From Rhodothermales bacterium (lineage in GTDB: Bacteria; Bacteroidota; Rhodothermia; Rhodothermales; UBA10348), in NCBI GenBank assembly GCA_024711125.1, contig JANJTM010000059.1, positions 1 to 64,000 on the forward strand: a stretch of DNA of 64,000 nt, written 5' to 3'. A program made the translations under genes and the position numbers. Below the pieces are notes generated by a model. The model was not told the DNA's origin, did no database searches, and saw only the letters and a program-made list of their open reading frames with translations. The stretch's first letter is position 1, and every line of letters starts with the position of its first letter. Shown piece after piece: positions 51,305 to 60,186 of this stretch.

Positions 51305-54016
51305 ATGCCCGCCGACTCCTCGACGAAAGCTGCACTCACTCCCCTGATGCGACAGTACTATCGCATCAAGGAACGTCACGAAGGGGCGGTGCTGCTCTTC
51401 CGCATGGGAGACTTCTACGAGACGTTCGAGGAGGACGCTCGGACACTGCACCGGGTGCTGGGCATCACGCTCACCAAGCGATCCAACGGACAGGCGGCCG
51501 ACGTGCCGCTGGCCGGATTCCCGCACCACGCGCTCGACAACTACCTTCCGAAACTCGTGCGGGCCGGGTTGCGGGTGGCCGTTTGCGAGCAACTCGAGGA
51601 TCCCAAGGAAGCGAAGACGATCGTCAAGCGTGACGTGGTGGAAATCGTGACGCCCGGGGTGTCGCTTTCCGACAGCCTGCTGGAGCCGAGGCGATCCAAC
51701 TTCGTCGCGGCCGTTCACGTCAACGTGACGGAGGGGTCCGGGCGCGGGGTGGCCGGGGTCGTGGGGTCGACCGCGGTCGGCATGGCCTATCTCGACGTGT
51801 CGACCGGCGAATTCGCGGTCACCGAGGTTCCTTACGAACGGCTCGACGATCTGCTGCAGGCGGTCCAGCCGGCCGAACTCCTGGTGCGGAAGGACCTCCT
51901 GCCTCGGTTGGGTCGACCGGGTACGGTGTGCACGGGCCTCGAGGAATGGGTGCTCACCGACGATTTCGCCCGGGAAACCCTGCTTCGGCATTTCCGCACG
52001 CATTCGCTGAAGGGCTTCGGCGTCGACGACCTCGAGGTCGGCATCGTGGCGGCGGGCGCCGTACTGCACTACGTGTCTCAGACCCAGCAAGGTCGCATTC
52101 CGCACGTTCGGAGCCTCGTCCGGCTTTCGATCGACGAGTCGATGGTGCTCGACGGGCAGACGAAACGGAATCTCGAGCTCGTCGCCTCGATGCACGAAGG
52201 GGGCAGGGACGGTTCGTTGGTCTCGATCCTCGACCGGACGCTGACCCCGATGGGAGGGAGGCTCCTGCGCCGGTGGCTGGTTCGGCCGCTACGCGACGTG
52301 CAGGGAATCCGGGCCCGGCTCGACGCGGTGGAGGCCTTCCACGCGTCGCGGAGACTGCGCGATTCGGTCCGGGAACGCATGCAACCGATCGGAGACATCG
52401 AGCGCATCGCGGCGCGGGCGGCTACGGGACGCGCCGGCCCCAGGGATCTGGATCAACTGAAGACGGCGCTCCGCGCCATGCCGGCGATCCGCGAGGCCAT
52501 CGAAACGGAGGCGAACGCCGCGTTGCTCGAGATCGCCGGTTCGCTCGACCCGCTCGAAGCGCTCTGCGAGGAACTCGACAGGGCCCTGGTGGACGATCCC
52601 CCTGCCCTCGTGCGGGACGGAGGCGCGATCCGCGACGGTTACGACGCGCGACTCGACGAGCTTCGCGACCTTGCGCGCACCGGCAAGGACTTCCTCGCCC
52701 GCCTGCAACGGGAGGAATGCGAGCGCACGGGCATCCCGTCGCTCAAGGTGGGCTACAACAAGGTGTTCGGGTACTACCTGGAAATCACCAACGCCCACCG
52801 CGACAAGGTCCCCGACGACTACATCCGCAAGCAGACGCTCGTAGGGGCCGAGCGATACATCACGCCGGGACTGAAGGAATACGAGGAGAAGATCCTTACG
52901 GCCGAGGAGCGCATCGCGCAGCTCGAGAACGAACTGTTCGTCGCGGTGCGCGAACGGGTCGCCGATGCGGTCCCGACGCTACAGGCCGATGCCGCCGCAT
53001 TGGCGTCCTTGGACGTCCTCGCGTCTCTGGCCGAGGTCGCCGTGCGGAACCGGTACGTTCGGCCATGGGTGCACGACGGCCTGGACCTGGAGATCGAGGG
53101 GGGGCGCCACCCGGTCGTCGAGCAGTCGCTGCCGGCAGGGGAGCCGTTCATCCCCAACGCGGTGCGGCTGGACCCCGCGACCGAGCAGATTCTCGTGATC
53201 ACCGGACCGAACATGGCCGGGAAGAGCGTGTACCTGCGCCAGGTGGGCCTCATCGTGCTCCTGGCCCAGATCGGGTCGTTCGTCCCGGCCGAGAAAGCCC
53301 GCATCGGCGTCGTGGACCGGATCTTCACGCGCGTCGGGGCCTCGGACAACCTGGCCGCCGGGGAATCCACCTTCCTGGTCGAGATGAACGAGACGGCCAA
53401 CATCCTTCACAACGCGACGGACCGTTCGCTGGTCCTTCTCGACGAAGTGGGGCGGGGTACCAGCACCTTCGACGGCCTGTCCATTGCCTGGGCCCTCGTG
53501 GAACACCTGCACGAGACCCCCGGGCTCACGCCGCGCACGCTGTTTGCGACGCACTACCACGAATTGAACGAACTGGCCTCCCGCTTTCCGCGCATCCGTA
53601 ATTACCGGGTCCAGGTGCAGGAGCACGGGGACCGGGTCGTATTCCTGCGCCGGGTGGTTCCCGGAGGGGCTGACCACTCGTACGGCATCGAGGTGGCGCG
53701 CATGGCCGGATTGCCCGATCCCGTCATCGCCCGGGCCCGCGAGGTCCTCGCCTACCTGGAGGCGCATCCGCTGGCCGACGCCGTCCGGCCGGTCGAATCC
53801 GGGGACGGCAGTACAGGGACCGTGACACCTCGCGCGGGTCCGTCTCCCGCACACCTCCCGGTGGCCGGCCAGATGTCGCTCTTCGCGGCGGCCGAACCCG
53901 ACCCGCTCACCGAGGCCGTCCGCGGGAGACTGGCCTCCGTCGACCCTGACCGCATGACCCCGATCGAGGCGCTCCTGCTCGTATCGTCGCTCAAGCGCCT
54001 TTTCGACGACGGGTGA
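51305..54016 (+). CDS. mutS: DNA mismatch repair protein MutS
   Basis: 903 residues, full length. The mismatch-reading loop has FYE at 37-39 (RMGDFYETF). Connector, core and clamp domains follow, then the ATPase with Walker A GPNMAGKS beginning at 634, LLDEVGRGTSTFDG (Walker B/signature) and FATHYHELNEL. Near the C-terminus PVAGQMSLFAA is a QMSLF-type sliding-clamp binding motif. The start ATG at 51305 is right for the family N-terminus LTPLMRQYYRIKERH; upstream in-frame sequence is antisense to the sulfurtransferase. It ends flush against the PrsW-like gene, convergent. Confidence 0.98.
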   Translation: MPADSSTKAALTPLMRQYYRIKERHEGAVLLFRMGDFYETFEEDARTLHRVLGITLTKRSNGQAADVPLAGFPHHALDNYLPKLVRAGLRVAVCEQLEDPKEAKTIVKRDVVEIVTPGVSLSDSLLEPRRSNFVAAVHVNVTEGSGRGVAGVVGSTAVGMAYLDVSTGEFAVTEVPYERLDDLLQAVQPAELLVRKDLLPRLGRPGTVCTGLEEWVLTDDFARETLLRHFRTHSLKGFGVDDLEVGIVAAGAVLHYVSQTQQGRIPHVRSLVRLSIDESMVLDGQTKRNLELVASMHEGGRDGSLVSILDRTLTPMGGRLLRRWLVRPLRDVQGIRARLDAVEAFHASRRLRDSVRERMQPIGDIERIAARAATGRAGPRDLDQLKTALRAMPAIREAIETEANAALLEIAGSLDPLEALCEELDRALVDDPPALVRDGGAIRDGYDARLDELRDLARTGKDFLARLQREECERTGIPSLKVGYNKVFGYYLEITNAHRDKVPDDYIRKQTLVGAERYITPGLKEYEEKILTAEERIAQLENELFVAVRERVADAVPTLQADAAALASLDVLASLAEVAVRNRYVRPWVHDGLDLEIEGGRHPVVEQSLPAGEPFIPNAVRLDPATEQILVITGPNMAGKSVYLRQVGLIVLLAQIGSFVPAEKARIGVVDRIFTRVGASDNLAAGESTFLVEMNETANILHNATDRSLVLLDEVGRGTSTFDGLSIAWALVEHLHETPGLTPRTLFATHYHELNELASRFPRIRNYRVQVQEHGDRVVFLRRVVPGGADHSYGIEVARMAGLPDPVIARAREVLAYLEAHPLADAVRPVESGDGSTGTVTPRAGPSPAHLPVAGQMSLFAAAEPDPLTEAVRGRLASVDPDRMTPIEALLLVSSLKRLFDDG

Positions 54017-55024
54017 TCAGGACCGGTCCAGCAGCGTGAGCTGGAACAGGTCGCGCCGCGACCAGCGGTGGATGGGCTCGATGGCGAGCAGTCCCACGCG
54101 ACCGATCGAGCGTTCGAGGTAGCGCAGTTCCTCGAACTTCTCGCGGACTTCAGCCGGCACCTTGACCTCGAATCCCGCCTCGCGCATCATCAGCAGGCCC
54201 TTGGCCCGGAGTGACAGCTCGACGCGCACGCGGATCAGGCACAGCATGTCGGCCACGACCGGGCCGGGAAACCGGACCCGGAGCCTGCGCAGGTACGCCC
54301 CGATACGCGAATCGGAGATGCGGCCGGTCAGGAGCAGTTCGAGCAGTTCCTGGTCGGTGTCGAATCCCGATCCGAGCCAGGAGCGGGTCCGGCGTTCCGA
54401 TACCGCGATGAGGCCCCCGATGGTGACCGACGAGCCGGTCAGCACCACGAGCATGTTCCACGTGGGGGGCAGCACGAACAGATTGTGGAGCGCATGGATG
54501 ATCGCCGCGGCAGCCAGCGCGGCGACGTACCAGCGCAGCGGGTACCGGGCCTCCGCATCGTGCGTCAATTTGGCGAGAATGGCGAAGGCCGCGGCGGTTC
54601 CTCCATGCATCACCGCCGTTCCGAAGCCGCGCACCACCCAGACCGCGAGCTCGGCGGCCCCGAGACGTCCGATGTAGTACAGGTTTTCGGCACAGGCGAA
54701 TCCGGCGCCGACGGCGAACCCGAGGATGGCCGCATCGATGGTGAACCCCACCCTGTTCCGCTGCACCAGGAACAGCAGCCAGGCCGCCTTCAGGGTCTCC
54801 TCCAGCAACGGCGCCGCGAGGACCCGGTACCCGGCGGGGTCCAGGGAGAACAGTTCGGCCACGGGACCGCTCAACAGCCACGCGCCTCCGGCCGCGACGG
54901 CTCCGGCGCCCACCGCGGCCAGCACCGAGCGGAAACGCACCAGCTGGTACGTGTCCACCAGCACGAGGGCCGTCAGGAAGAAGAGGACCGGGGCCAGTCC
55001 GAGAAGGACGGGAAGGAGCAGCAA
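54017..55024 (-). CDS. PrsW-family intramembrane metalloprotease
   Basis: About 335 residues, membrane-embedded. The PrsW signature is present: EETLKAAWLLFLVQRN (the EE motif), GFACAENLYYIGR (second glutamate), FGTAVMHGGTAAAF and IHALHNLFVLPP (histidines). The first about 250 residues hold roughly eight helices; the C-terminal about 90 residues are cytoplasmic and charged. PrsW-type proteases cleave anti-sigma factors in Bacillus, and this one lies about 4 kb downstream of an ECF/anti-sigma pair on the same strand, which makes that pair a testable substrate. No ATG fits; the TTG at 55024 just after the upstream stop is the likely start, and the N-terminal end is uncertain. Confidence 0.8.
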   Translation of the reverse strand: MLLLPVLLGLAPVLFFLTALVLVDTYQLVRFRSVLAAVGAGAVAAGGAWLLSGPVAELFSLDPAGYRVLAAPLLEETLKAAWLLFLVQRNRVGFTIDAAILGFAVGAGFACAENLYYIGRLGAAELAVWVVRGFGTAVMHGGTAAAFAILAKLTHDAEARYPLRWYVAALAAAAIIHALHNLFVLPPTWNMLVVLTGSSVTIGGLIAVSERRTRSWLGSGFDTDQELLELLLTGRISDSRIGAYLRRLRVRFPGPVVADMLCLIRVRVELSLRAKGLLMMREAGFEVKVPAEVREKFEELRYLERSIGRVGLLAIEPIHRWSRRDLFQLTLLDRS

Positions 55025-55034
55025 GGCGGCGGTT

Positions 55035-57959
55035 TCACAGCAGTTTGAGCGAGACCATCCACTCGGAGGCCCACGCTTCGTCGGCGAACCGCGCACGGCC
55101 CCATCCGGCCGACACGGTGGCCGAAAGGTAGGAGAACAGCACGAGCCGCGCATCCACCTGGGTTCCGACGCCGAATCCCTCGGCCCGCGAGGTCGGACTG
55201 TCCGGGTCGGTGAGGAGCCCCGTCGCGAACACGGCGGAACGGATCCACTTCAGGTACAGGAAGGACCCTCCGAGTTCGCGGAAGCGCACCGGCGGCAGGA
55301 TCGTCTCGATCTGGCCCTTTCCGAACGTGCGACCGCCGGCCCGGTCGATCTCGATACCGGGAAGCGCGTAGAGCGTGCGGTACTGCTGTTCGGCCGAGTT
55401 GTCGATCCAGTTGTTGCGGAAACGGCCGAAATAATAGCGGGCAAACGGGTCGTCGATGGCGCCCAGCGCGCCGCCGGCACCCAGGCGGAGCCAGACCGAG
55501 ACGTGCGGGGCGATGAGGCGACCCGTGTCGAACGTTCCCCACAGCCGGGGAATGAACGGTCCGCCGAACACGTTGGCGGCGGTCCCGAGGGACCACTTGA
55601 CGCCCTCCTCGTCGTCGACGGCCCCGAGCGAAGACCTCAGGTCGCGGAAGGCCAGGTTGGCCGACACGTTGGCCAGCGCGGTACGGCCACCGACGCCGAC
55701 GTTCTGGTTTTCCGGAAGGCGCTCGATGTCGAGGTAGCCCGAGGCCCGTACGTTCAGCGACAGGTTGCGACGCGGCCCGTCGGACAGGAGGCTGTAGCGG
55801 CGGCCGAGCGAGGACGTGATGCCCCTGCGGCTGCCCTTCCGTGGTCCGAAGAGGTCGAAAAAATCGGCCTCGTTCAGCGCCGCCGAGAACGACCACGGGG
55901 CGTGGTCGACGCTCAGCCCGAGGTGCGCCCGCTCCCGCGCGGGAAGGGACGGGTCGGGAGACCAGGCCGCGACCGCCTTGAACTCCCAGAATCCCACGGG
56001 ATCGGCCAGGCTGACCCGTAGGCCGTACGCGATGGACTCCTTGTACCCCAGCGCGACCGGCACCACGGTTTCCGGCCGGACGGACCGCAGCGGCCGGTAT
56101 TCGGCGTCCACGGCCCCTTCGGCCTCGAGGTCGATGCGGCCGGGGGGGGGTGCCAGCCACCGGGTCACGACGGGGTGTTTCTCGACCACGTCGTTCCCGA
56201 GGAACGAGATCGCCCCGACCTGCGGCATGGCCGTGTCGGGCACCAGGACGGGCGTAAAACCGCGGTCGGTATACACGAACGCGGCCAGCGAGTCCCCGTC
56301 GAGCGGAACCGGGCGGAAGAAGCCGGTCTCGGCGTTGGTGACCGCCACCATCCGGCGGGTGGCGAACTCGTACCGGTACAGGTTCGACACCCCGGAGTAG
56401 TACGACGAGCCGTAGAGCGACTGCCCGTCCGGGGCGTACACGAAGCTTTCCGGGTTCGAATACTGGAAATCGAAGAGGGTCTCCACGTCGGCCGTCGTCA
56501 CGCCGTCGCGCACCGGGATCCGCACCAGCTTCTGACGGCCGTCCACCTCGGCGAGCGAGGCGATCACCCACCGGCCGTCGGGCGACGCGTCCAGGTCGTA
56601 GACGTCCTGGCCGAACGGAAACGTCAGCACCTGCTCCCATCGCGCGTAGGGCGGCCGGAACCGGACGATGGTCGAAAGCCCCGAGTCGTGCCGCACGCCC
56701 CAGAGGGTCGAGTCGGAAGTTCCGTATGCCAGGTCACCCGTTCGCGTATTGCGGGCGAGCAAGGAATCGACGCCGGTCGCCAGCTCGTAGACCCGCAGGT
56801 CGCGCCAGCGCGCGTGGTCGGTCGTGTAGAACAGCCGCCGTCCGTCCGGATCGAAAGCGAGCGCCGTGACCGAGAACAGCATCGGGCCGCGCACGTCGAC
56901 CAGCCTCTGGAGGCCGCCCGTCCGCATATCGATGGCGGCGAGGTGGGGCAGCGTACCCGGGTAGTTCGCCGCGGTCAGCAGCATTCCCGACGCGCGGTCG
57001 ACGAAAGCCCGCGAAATGGACCCGAGCGGTCGGTCGGAGACGGAACGGTACGTGGTGACCGGGGACTTCCGGATGCGGGCGAGGTTCTCGAGCTGGTACG
57101 ACCGTTCGAAGGCGATCCAGTCGTTCCATGCGCTCGCGAGGGAGCGGCCGAAGACGTGGCGGAACTGGGACGCGAAGTGCGCCCGGCTGCCGTCCGGCCG
57201 CATGAACCACTCCACGATGCGCTCGGGACCGTACAGCAGGGCGAGATACGACATGAACCGCGTGCCGTACAGGTACGAGTTGACCCCGACCTGGAAATCG
57301 ACCGACGTGCCCTCGGACTCGAGTCCCACGAACCCGTAGAAGTGGCCGTCTTCGAGGACTTTCGTCCGGAATGCCATCTCGTCGTAGCCGCCCAGGCTGC
57401 GGCCGAGACCGCCGGACATCCAGGTCTCCATGAATACCGCGATGCCCTCTTGGTACCACCGGGGGGCGTAGCGCCTCGGCGCGGTGGCATACGAATAGAG
57501 CACGGTCAGCGGATCCTGCGAATCGACCGGGACCTTTCCCCCGAGCAGCCGGCGGAAGAATCGGTCGCTGGCGGCAGCCTGGTCGTTCGACGCCACGTGC
57601 ACGAGCTCGTGGTGCAGCGTCGAGTTGATCCGTTCGTTCGCCGGTGCCGTCTCGAACGCGTAGTGCAGCGGGGCGATGGAGAGATGGATCCGGTTGTTGG
57701 GCAGCACGTCGGCCGACGCGTTGCCGTAGTCCGAGCCGTCGTGCAGGAACAGGGTGATCCGGTCCGTGGGCTCGTAGCGCAGCAGGTCGCGGTACACCTC
57801 CAGGGAATTCGTCAGCGAGCGCGCGGCGTGCCCGGTCAGGTAGTCGCTCGACAGGCCGAAGTACACGAGCTTGAGATCCGGGGTCTCCAGGGTCCGGAAC
57901 TGGGCCGACGCCGGGGCTGCGACGAGCCAGGCCAGTACGAGGGCGATTCGGAGCTTCAT
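55035..57959 (-). CDS. Gluzincin metalloprotease - beta-propeller - outer-membrane barrel fusion
   Basis: 974 residues with signal peptide (1-20). The N-terminal peptidase (MA clan) has HHELVHVAS with His117, Glu118 and His121, and the third ligand Glu171 in WYQEGIAVFMETW. Residues about 330-620 hold TolB/WD40-like propeller blades (DPDGRRLFYTTDHARW, SPDGRWVIASLAEVDG, APDGQSLYGSSYYS). Residues about 640-974 are an alternating-strand barrel ending RARFADEAWASEWMVSLKLL, where the terminal aliphatic/aromatic pattern suits a BamA-inserted protein. It is therefore probably an outer-membrane protease or maturation factor. It is 11 bp upstream of PrsW. The start MKLRIALVLAW gives the signal peptide. 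Confidence 0.82.
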   Translation of the reverse strand: MKLRIALVLAWLVAAPASAQFRTLETPDLKLVYFGLSSDYLTGHAARSLTNSLEVYRDLLRYEPTDRITLFLHDGSDYGNASADVLPNNRIHLSIAPLHYAFETAPANERINSTLHHELVHVASNDQAAASDRFFRRLLGGKVPVDSQDPLTVLYSYATAPRRYAPRWYQEGIAVFMETWMSGGLGRSLGGYDEMAFRTKVLEDGHFYGFVGLESEGTSVDFQVGVNSYLYGTRFMSYLALLYGPERIVEWFMRPDGSRAHFASQFRHVFGRSLASAWNDWIAFERSYQLENLARIRKSPVTTYRSVSDRPLGSISRAFVDRASGMLLTAANYPGTLPHLAAIDMRTGGLQRLVDVRGPMLFSVTALAFDPDGRRLFYTTDHARWRDLRVYELATGVDSLLARNTRTGDLAYGTSDSTLWGVRHDSGLSTIVRFRPPYARWEQVLTFPFGQDVYDLDASPDGRWVIASLAEVDGRQKLVRIPVRDGVTTADVETLFDFQYSNPESFVYAPDGQSLYGSSYYSGVSNLYRYEFATRRMVAVTNAETGFFRPVPLDGDSLAAFVYTDRGFTPVLVPDTAMPQVGAISFLGNDVVEKHPVVTRWLAPPPGRIDLEAEGAVDAEYRPLRSVRPETVVPVALGYKESIAYGLRVSLADPVGFWEFKAVAAWSPDPSLPARERAHLGLSVDHAPWSFSAALNEADFFDLFGPRKGSRRGITSSLGRRYSLLSDGPRRNLSLNVRASGYLDIERLPENQNVGVGGRTALANVSANLAFRDLRSSLGAVDDEEGVKWSLGTAANVFGGPFIPRLWGTFDTGRLIAPHVSVWLRLGAGGALGAIDDPFARYYFGRFRNNWIDNSAEQQYRTLYALPGIEIDRAGGRTFGKGQIETILPPVRFRELGGSFLYLKWIRSAVFATGLLTDPDSPTSRAEGFGVGTQVDARLVLFSYLSATVSAGWGRARFADEAWASEWMVSLKLL

Positions 57960-57988
57960 CCGGGGCGAGGGATGGGGTGCAGAAACCG

Positions 57989-58022
57989 CCCAAGGCGGCC
58001 GGATCACTCCGGCCGCCTTGGG
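57989..58022 (-). terminator. Hairpin terminator between the repeat-protein and metalloprotease genes
   Basis: 15-bp perfect GC-rich stem CCCAAGGCGGCCGGA (57989-58003) with TCCGGCCGCCTTGGG (58008-58022). The following minus-strand sequence GCGGTTTCTG has only a weak T tract. It lies 26 bp after the repeat-protein stop. Confidence 0.6.
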
Positions 58023-58048
58023 CCATCGGGACGAAAACTACCGGGGGG

Positions 58049-58885
58049 TCACTCGGCGACGATGCGCTCCAGCTGTCCGGAGCGGGCGAGATCGGCCACC
58101 CTGTCGAACTGTCCCGTGCGGGCGAGTTCGGTGACCTTGTCGAAGGCTCCCGTGCGGGCGAAACCGACCAGGCGCTCGAGCTGTCCGGCGCGCTCGAGGG
58201 CGACGATCTTCTCCAGGGATTCGGCCTTGCCGAGCGACGTGAGGCGTTCGAACTCGGTCGATCGGGCGAAGGCGACCGTGCGGTCGAAGTCGGCCGAGCG
58301 GGCCATGTTCACGATGCGCTCGAAGTCGGCCGAGCGGGAGAGGGCGATGAGGCGCTCCATGCCGCTCGCCCGGGCCAGTTCCGTGGTCTTGGCGAGGTCG
58401 TTCGAGCGGGCCATCGTGACGAGTTTCTCCAGTTCGCCGGCGCGGGCCATGGTCGCGATCTTCTCGAGGTCAGCGGCCCGCGACAGGACGACGAGACGGT
58501 CGAAATCCTCGCTGCGGGCGAGCTGGGAGACGCGGTCGAGCGATCCGCTGCGCGAGAGTTCGGCGACCTTCTCGAGGTTGGCGGTCTTCGCCAGTTCGGC
58601 GATGTCGTACACGAGGGCGAGGTTTCCGCTCGTGACGATCTCGCGGAACGTCTCGTTCTGCATCAGCTCCTGGAACGCGGGATCGGAGGTGACGATGTCG
58701 GCGCTCGTGATCTGGCTGGCGCGGTACCGGGCCGCCGGCTGGGCTCCGACGACCGTGGTGTCACCGCCCGCTCCCATCGTGCCGGAGGCGAACTCGGACG
58801 GAGGAGCGTCCATGGTGATCACGACGACGACGAGGATCGCGCCGAGGATGAGAGCGCCGGATGCGATGAGCTTCTTGCGGTTCAT
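58049..58885 (-). CDS. Membrane-anchored protein with fifteen 12-residue repeats
   Basis: 278 residues. N-terminal signal anchor (KKLIASGALILGAILVVVVI, about 4-23), a linker of about 70 residues, then about 180 residues of fifteen tandem dodecapeptides with consensus [LMF]-[AS]-R-[SAT]-x-x-[FL]-[DE]-[RK]-[LIV]-x-x, for example LARSEDFDRLVV, MARAGELEKLVT, LARTGQFDRVAD. Each repeat reads as a short amphipathic helix plus SG/AD turn, so a compact alpha-solenoid outside the membrane is likely. No cysteine or enzyme motif. It follows the ECF/anti-sigma genes and has its own copy of their promoter motif. The family is not recognised; a stress-induced envelope scaffold or sensor is a guess. Confidence 0.8.
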   Translation of the reverse strand: MNRKKLIASGALILGAILVVVVITMDAPPSEFASGTMGAGGDTTVVGAQPAARYRASQITSADIVTSDPAFQELMQNETFREIVTSGNLALVYDIAELAKTANLEKVAELSRSGSLDRVSQLARSEDFDRLVVLSRAADLEKIATMARAGELEKLVTMARSNDLAKTTELARASGMERLIALSRSADFERIVNMARSADFDRTVAFARSTEFERLTSLGKAESLEKIVALERAGQLERLVGFARTGAFDKVTELARTGQFDRVADLARSGQLERIVAE

Positions 58886-58928
58886 GGCGGTGAGGACTGG
58901 GGTGTGGGTGATGACGGGGTGTTCGGAG

Positions 58929-58958
58929 GGAAATACACCCGGTCGCGTCGGGGGTTGG
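58929..58958 (-). promoter_or_regulatory. ECF-type promoter copy before the repeat-protein gene
   Basis: Minus strand CCAACC (58958-58953), 12-bp spacer, GGGTGTATTTCC (58940-58929), identical in both blocks and spacing to the motif before the ECF sigma gene. The transcript would start about 37 bp before the ATG. Confidence 0.65.
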
Positions 58959-58981
58959 AGAAGTTGCAGCCGCGGTGCGGC

Positions 58982-59539
58982 TCAGAATCGGCCGGTGTAG
59001 AGGATGGAATCCCCCGCGGCGACCGACACGATGATCTCGGGCGCGGCCGCGGCGGGGTCGGGGCGGGCGATCTCGATGCCGACGACGCGCGCGTCGGGCG
59101 TCTCGGATACGGTGACGCGGCCGATGCCTCCCGGGAGCGCCCGGTGGCTCGCGCCGGGCTGTGCCATGGTGCCCGAAGCATCACCCGTCGAAACCGGGTC
59201 GATGCCTCCGGTCACGATGAAGGTGGCGAGGCAGCCCGCCGCGAAGGCCAGCGCCAACCGCGGGGACCACAGCGACCGTAGCCGGGTGGCGAGGTCGTGA
59301 CGGCGCGAAAGCGAGGGCTCCGGCCGGGCGGGAAGCCGGTCCATGACGCCCCGAGTGAAGTGGGCCGGCACGCGGACCGCGGGCATCGCCCGCACCGCCC
59401 CGGCGATTCGATCGAGGTCGCGATACAGGGCGGCCGCCTCGGAGTCTTCCCGCAGCACGCGCTCCAGTTCGGGCCGCCGTGCCGGGTCCAACGTGCCGTC
59501 CACGGCCTCGTTGAGCAGGATGAGGGTTTCTTGGTTCAT
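58982..59539 (-). CDS. Membrane anti-sigma factor
   Basis: 185 residues. N-terminal cytoplasmic anti-sigma-like domain (1-70; LLNEAVDGTLDPARRPELERVL, VPAHFTRGVMDRLP) of the RsiW/zf-HC2 kind but without the zinc-binding Cys/His set. A membrane helix (about 95-112; LALAFAAGCLATFIVTGG) and a short C-terminal extracytoplasmic beta domain (SEIIVSVAAG-like PEIIVSVAAGDSILYTGRF) follow. It starts inside the sigma stop (ATGA), the usual arrangement of ECF/anti-sigma pairs. It should hold the ECF factor at the membrane until a signal releases it. A PrsW-like protease 4 kb downstream could be involved in release. Confidence 0.85.
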   Translation of the reverse strand: MNQETLILLNEAVDGTLDPARRPELERVLREDSEAAALYRDLDRIAGAVRAMPAVRVPAHFTRGVMDRLPARPEPSLSRRHDLATRLRSLWSPRLALAFAAGCLATFIVTGGIDPVSTGDASGTMAQPGASHRALPGGIGRVTVSETPDARVVGIEIARPDPAAAAPEIIVSVAAGDSILYTGRF

Positions 59540-60084
59540 GCGTCGAGCCGGATTCCGCGCGTCGTCAGGACGGTCCGAAGGCGCTGTCGGGCCGTGAACA
59601 GCCTCGATTTGACCAGCGATTCGGTCGTTTCCATGATGAACGCGATGTCGCGATAGGGCAGGTCCTCGTAGTGCCTGAGGATCACGAGCGCCCTGTCCTC
59701 CTCCGTGAGCCGCATCAGCGCCTCGCCGATGGCGTCTTCGAGGTCGGCCGCTTCGAGTTCGCCGTCCGCGACGGCATCGTCGGGGACGTCGTCGGGTTCG
59801 GTACCCGAGACCGGTCGTTTCCTGCGTACCGCGTTCAGGCTCTCGTTGAGCGCGATACGGTACATCCAGGAAAAGAACCGGAAAGACGGCCGGTAGGAGG
59901 GCAGGTGCTCAAAGATCTTCAGGAACACGTTCTGCGCGACGTCCTCGGCGTCGGGGCCCGGGCCGACCGCTCGCGCCGCTACCGAATACACGGTGCCGGC
60001 GTACCGGTCGACGATGGCTTCGAAGGCGCGTCGGTCACCCGCGAGGGTGCGAACGACGAGATCCCTGTCGTCGGCGTCGCTCAT
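59536..60084 (-). CDS. ECF-family RNA polymerase sigma factor
   Basis: 182 residues. Sigma region 2 has AGDRRAFEAIVDRYAGTVYSVAARAVGPGPDAEDVAQNVFLKIFEHL with the usual DAEDVAQ and FFSWMYRIALNESLNAVRR; an acidic linker (GTEPDDVPDDAV) follows; region 4 has LTEEDRALVILRHYEDLPYRDIAFIMETTESLVKSRLFTARQRLR. It activates a small regulon when the anti-sigma factor is removed. A promoter motif just upstream, repeated before the repeat-protein gene, implies autoregulation. Leader length from that motif would be only about 6 nt. Confidence 0.96.
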   Translation of the reverse strand: MSDADDRDLVVRTLAGDRRAFEAIVDRYAGTVYSVAARAVGPGPDAEDVAQNVFLKIFEHLPSYRPSFRFFSWMYRIALNESLNAVRRKRPVSGTEPDDVPDDAVADGELEAADLEDAIGEALMRLTEEDRALVILRHYEDLPYRDIAFIMETTESLVKSRLFTARQRLRTVLTTRGIRLDA

Positions 60085-60096
60085 GGCGTGTCAAGG

Positions 60097-60126
60097 GGAA
60101 ATACACCCGTCGGTCCCGACGGTTGG
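60097..60126 (-). promoter_or_regulatory. ECF-type autoregulatory promoter candidate
   Basis: Minus strand CCAACC (60126-60121), 12-bp spacer, GGGTGTATTTCC (60108-60097), immediately before the sigma start. The same two blocks with the same spacing occur before the 12-residue-repeat gene. Confidence 0.6.
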
Positions 60127-60186
60127 AAGGTTTCGTGCGGAAAACCGCGGGTGTCACACCTGCCGTGTCCGGGCGCGCGGCCGACC

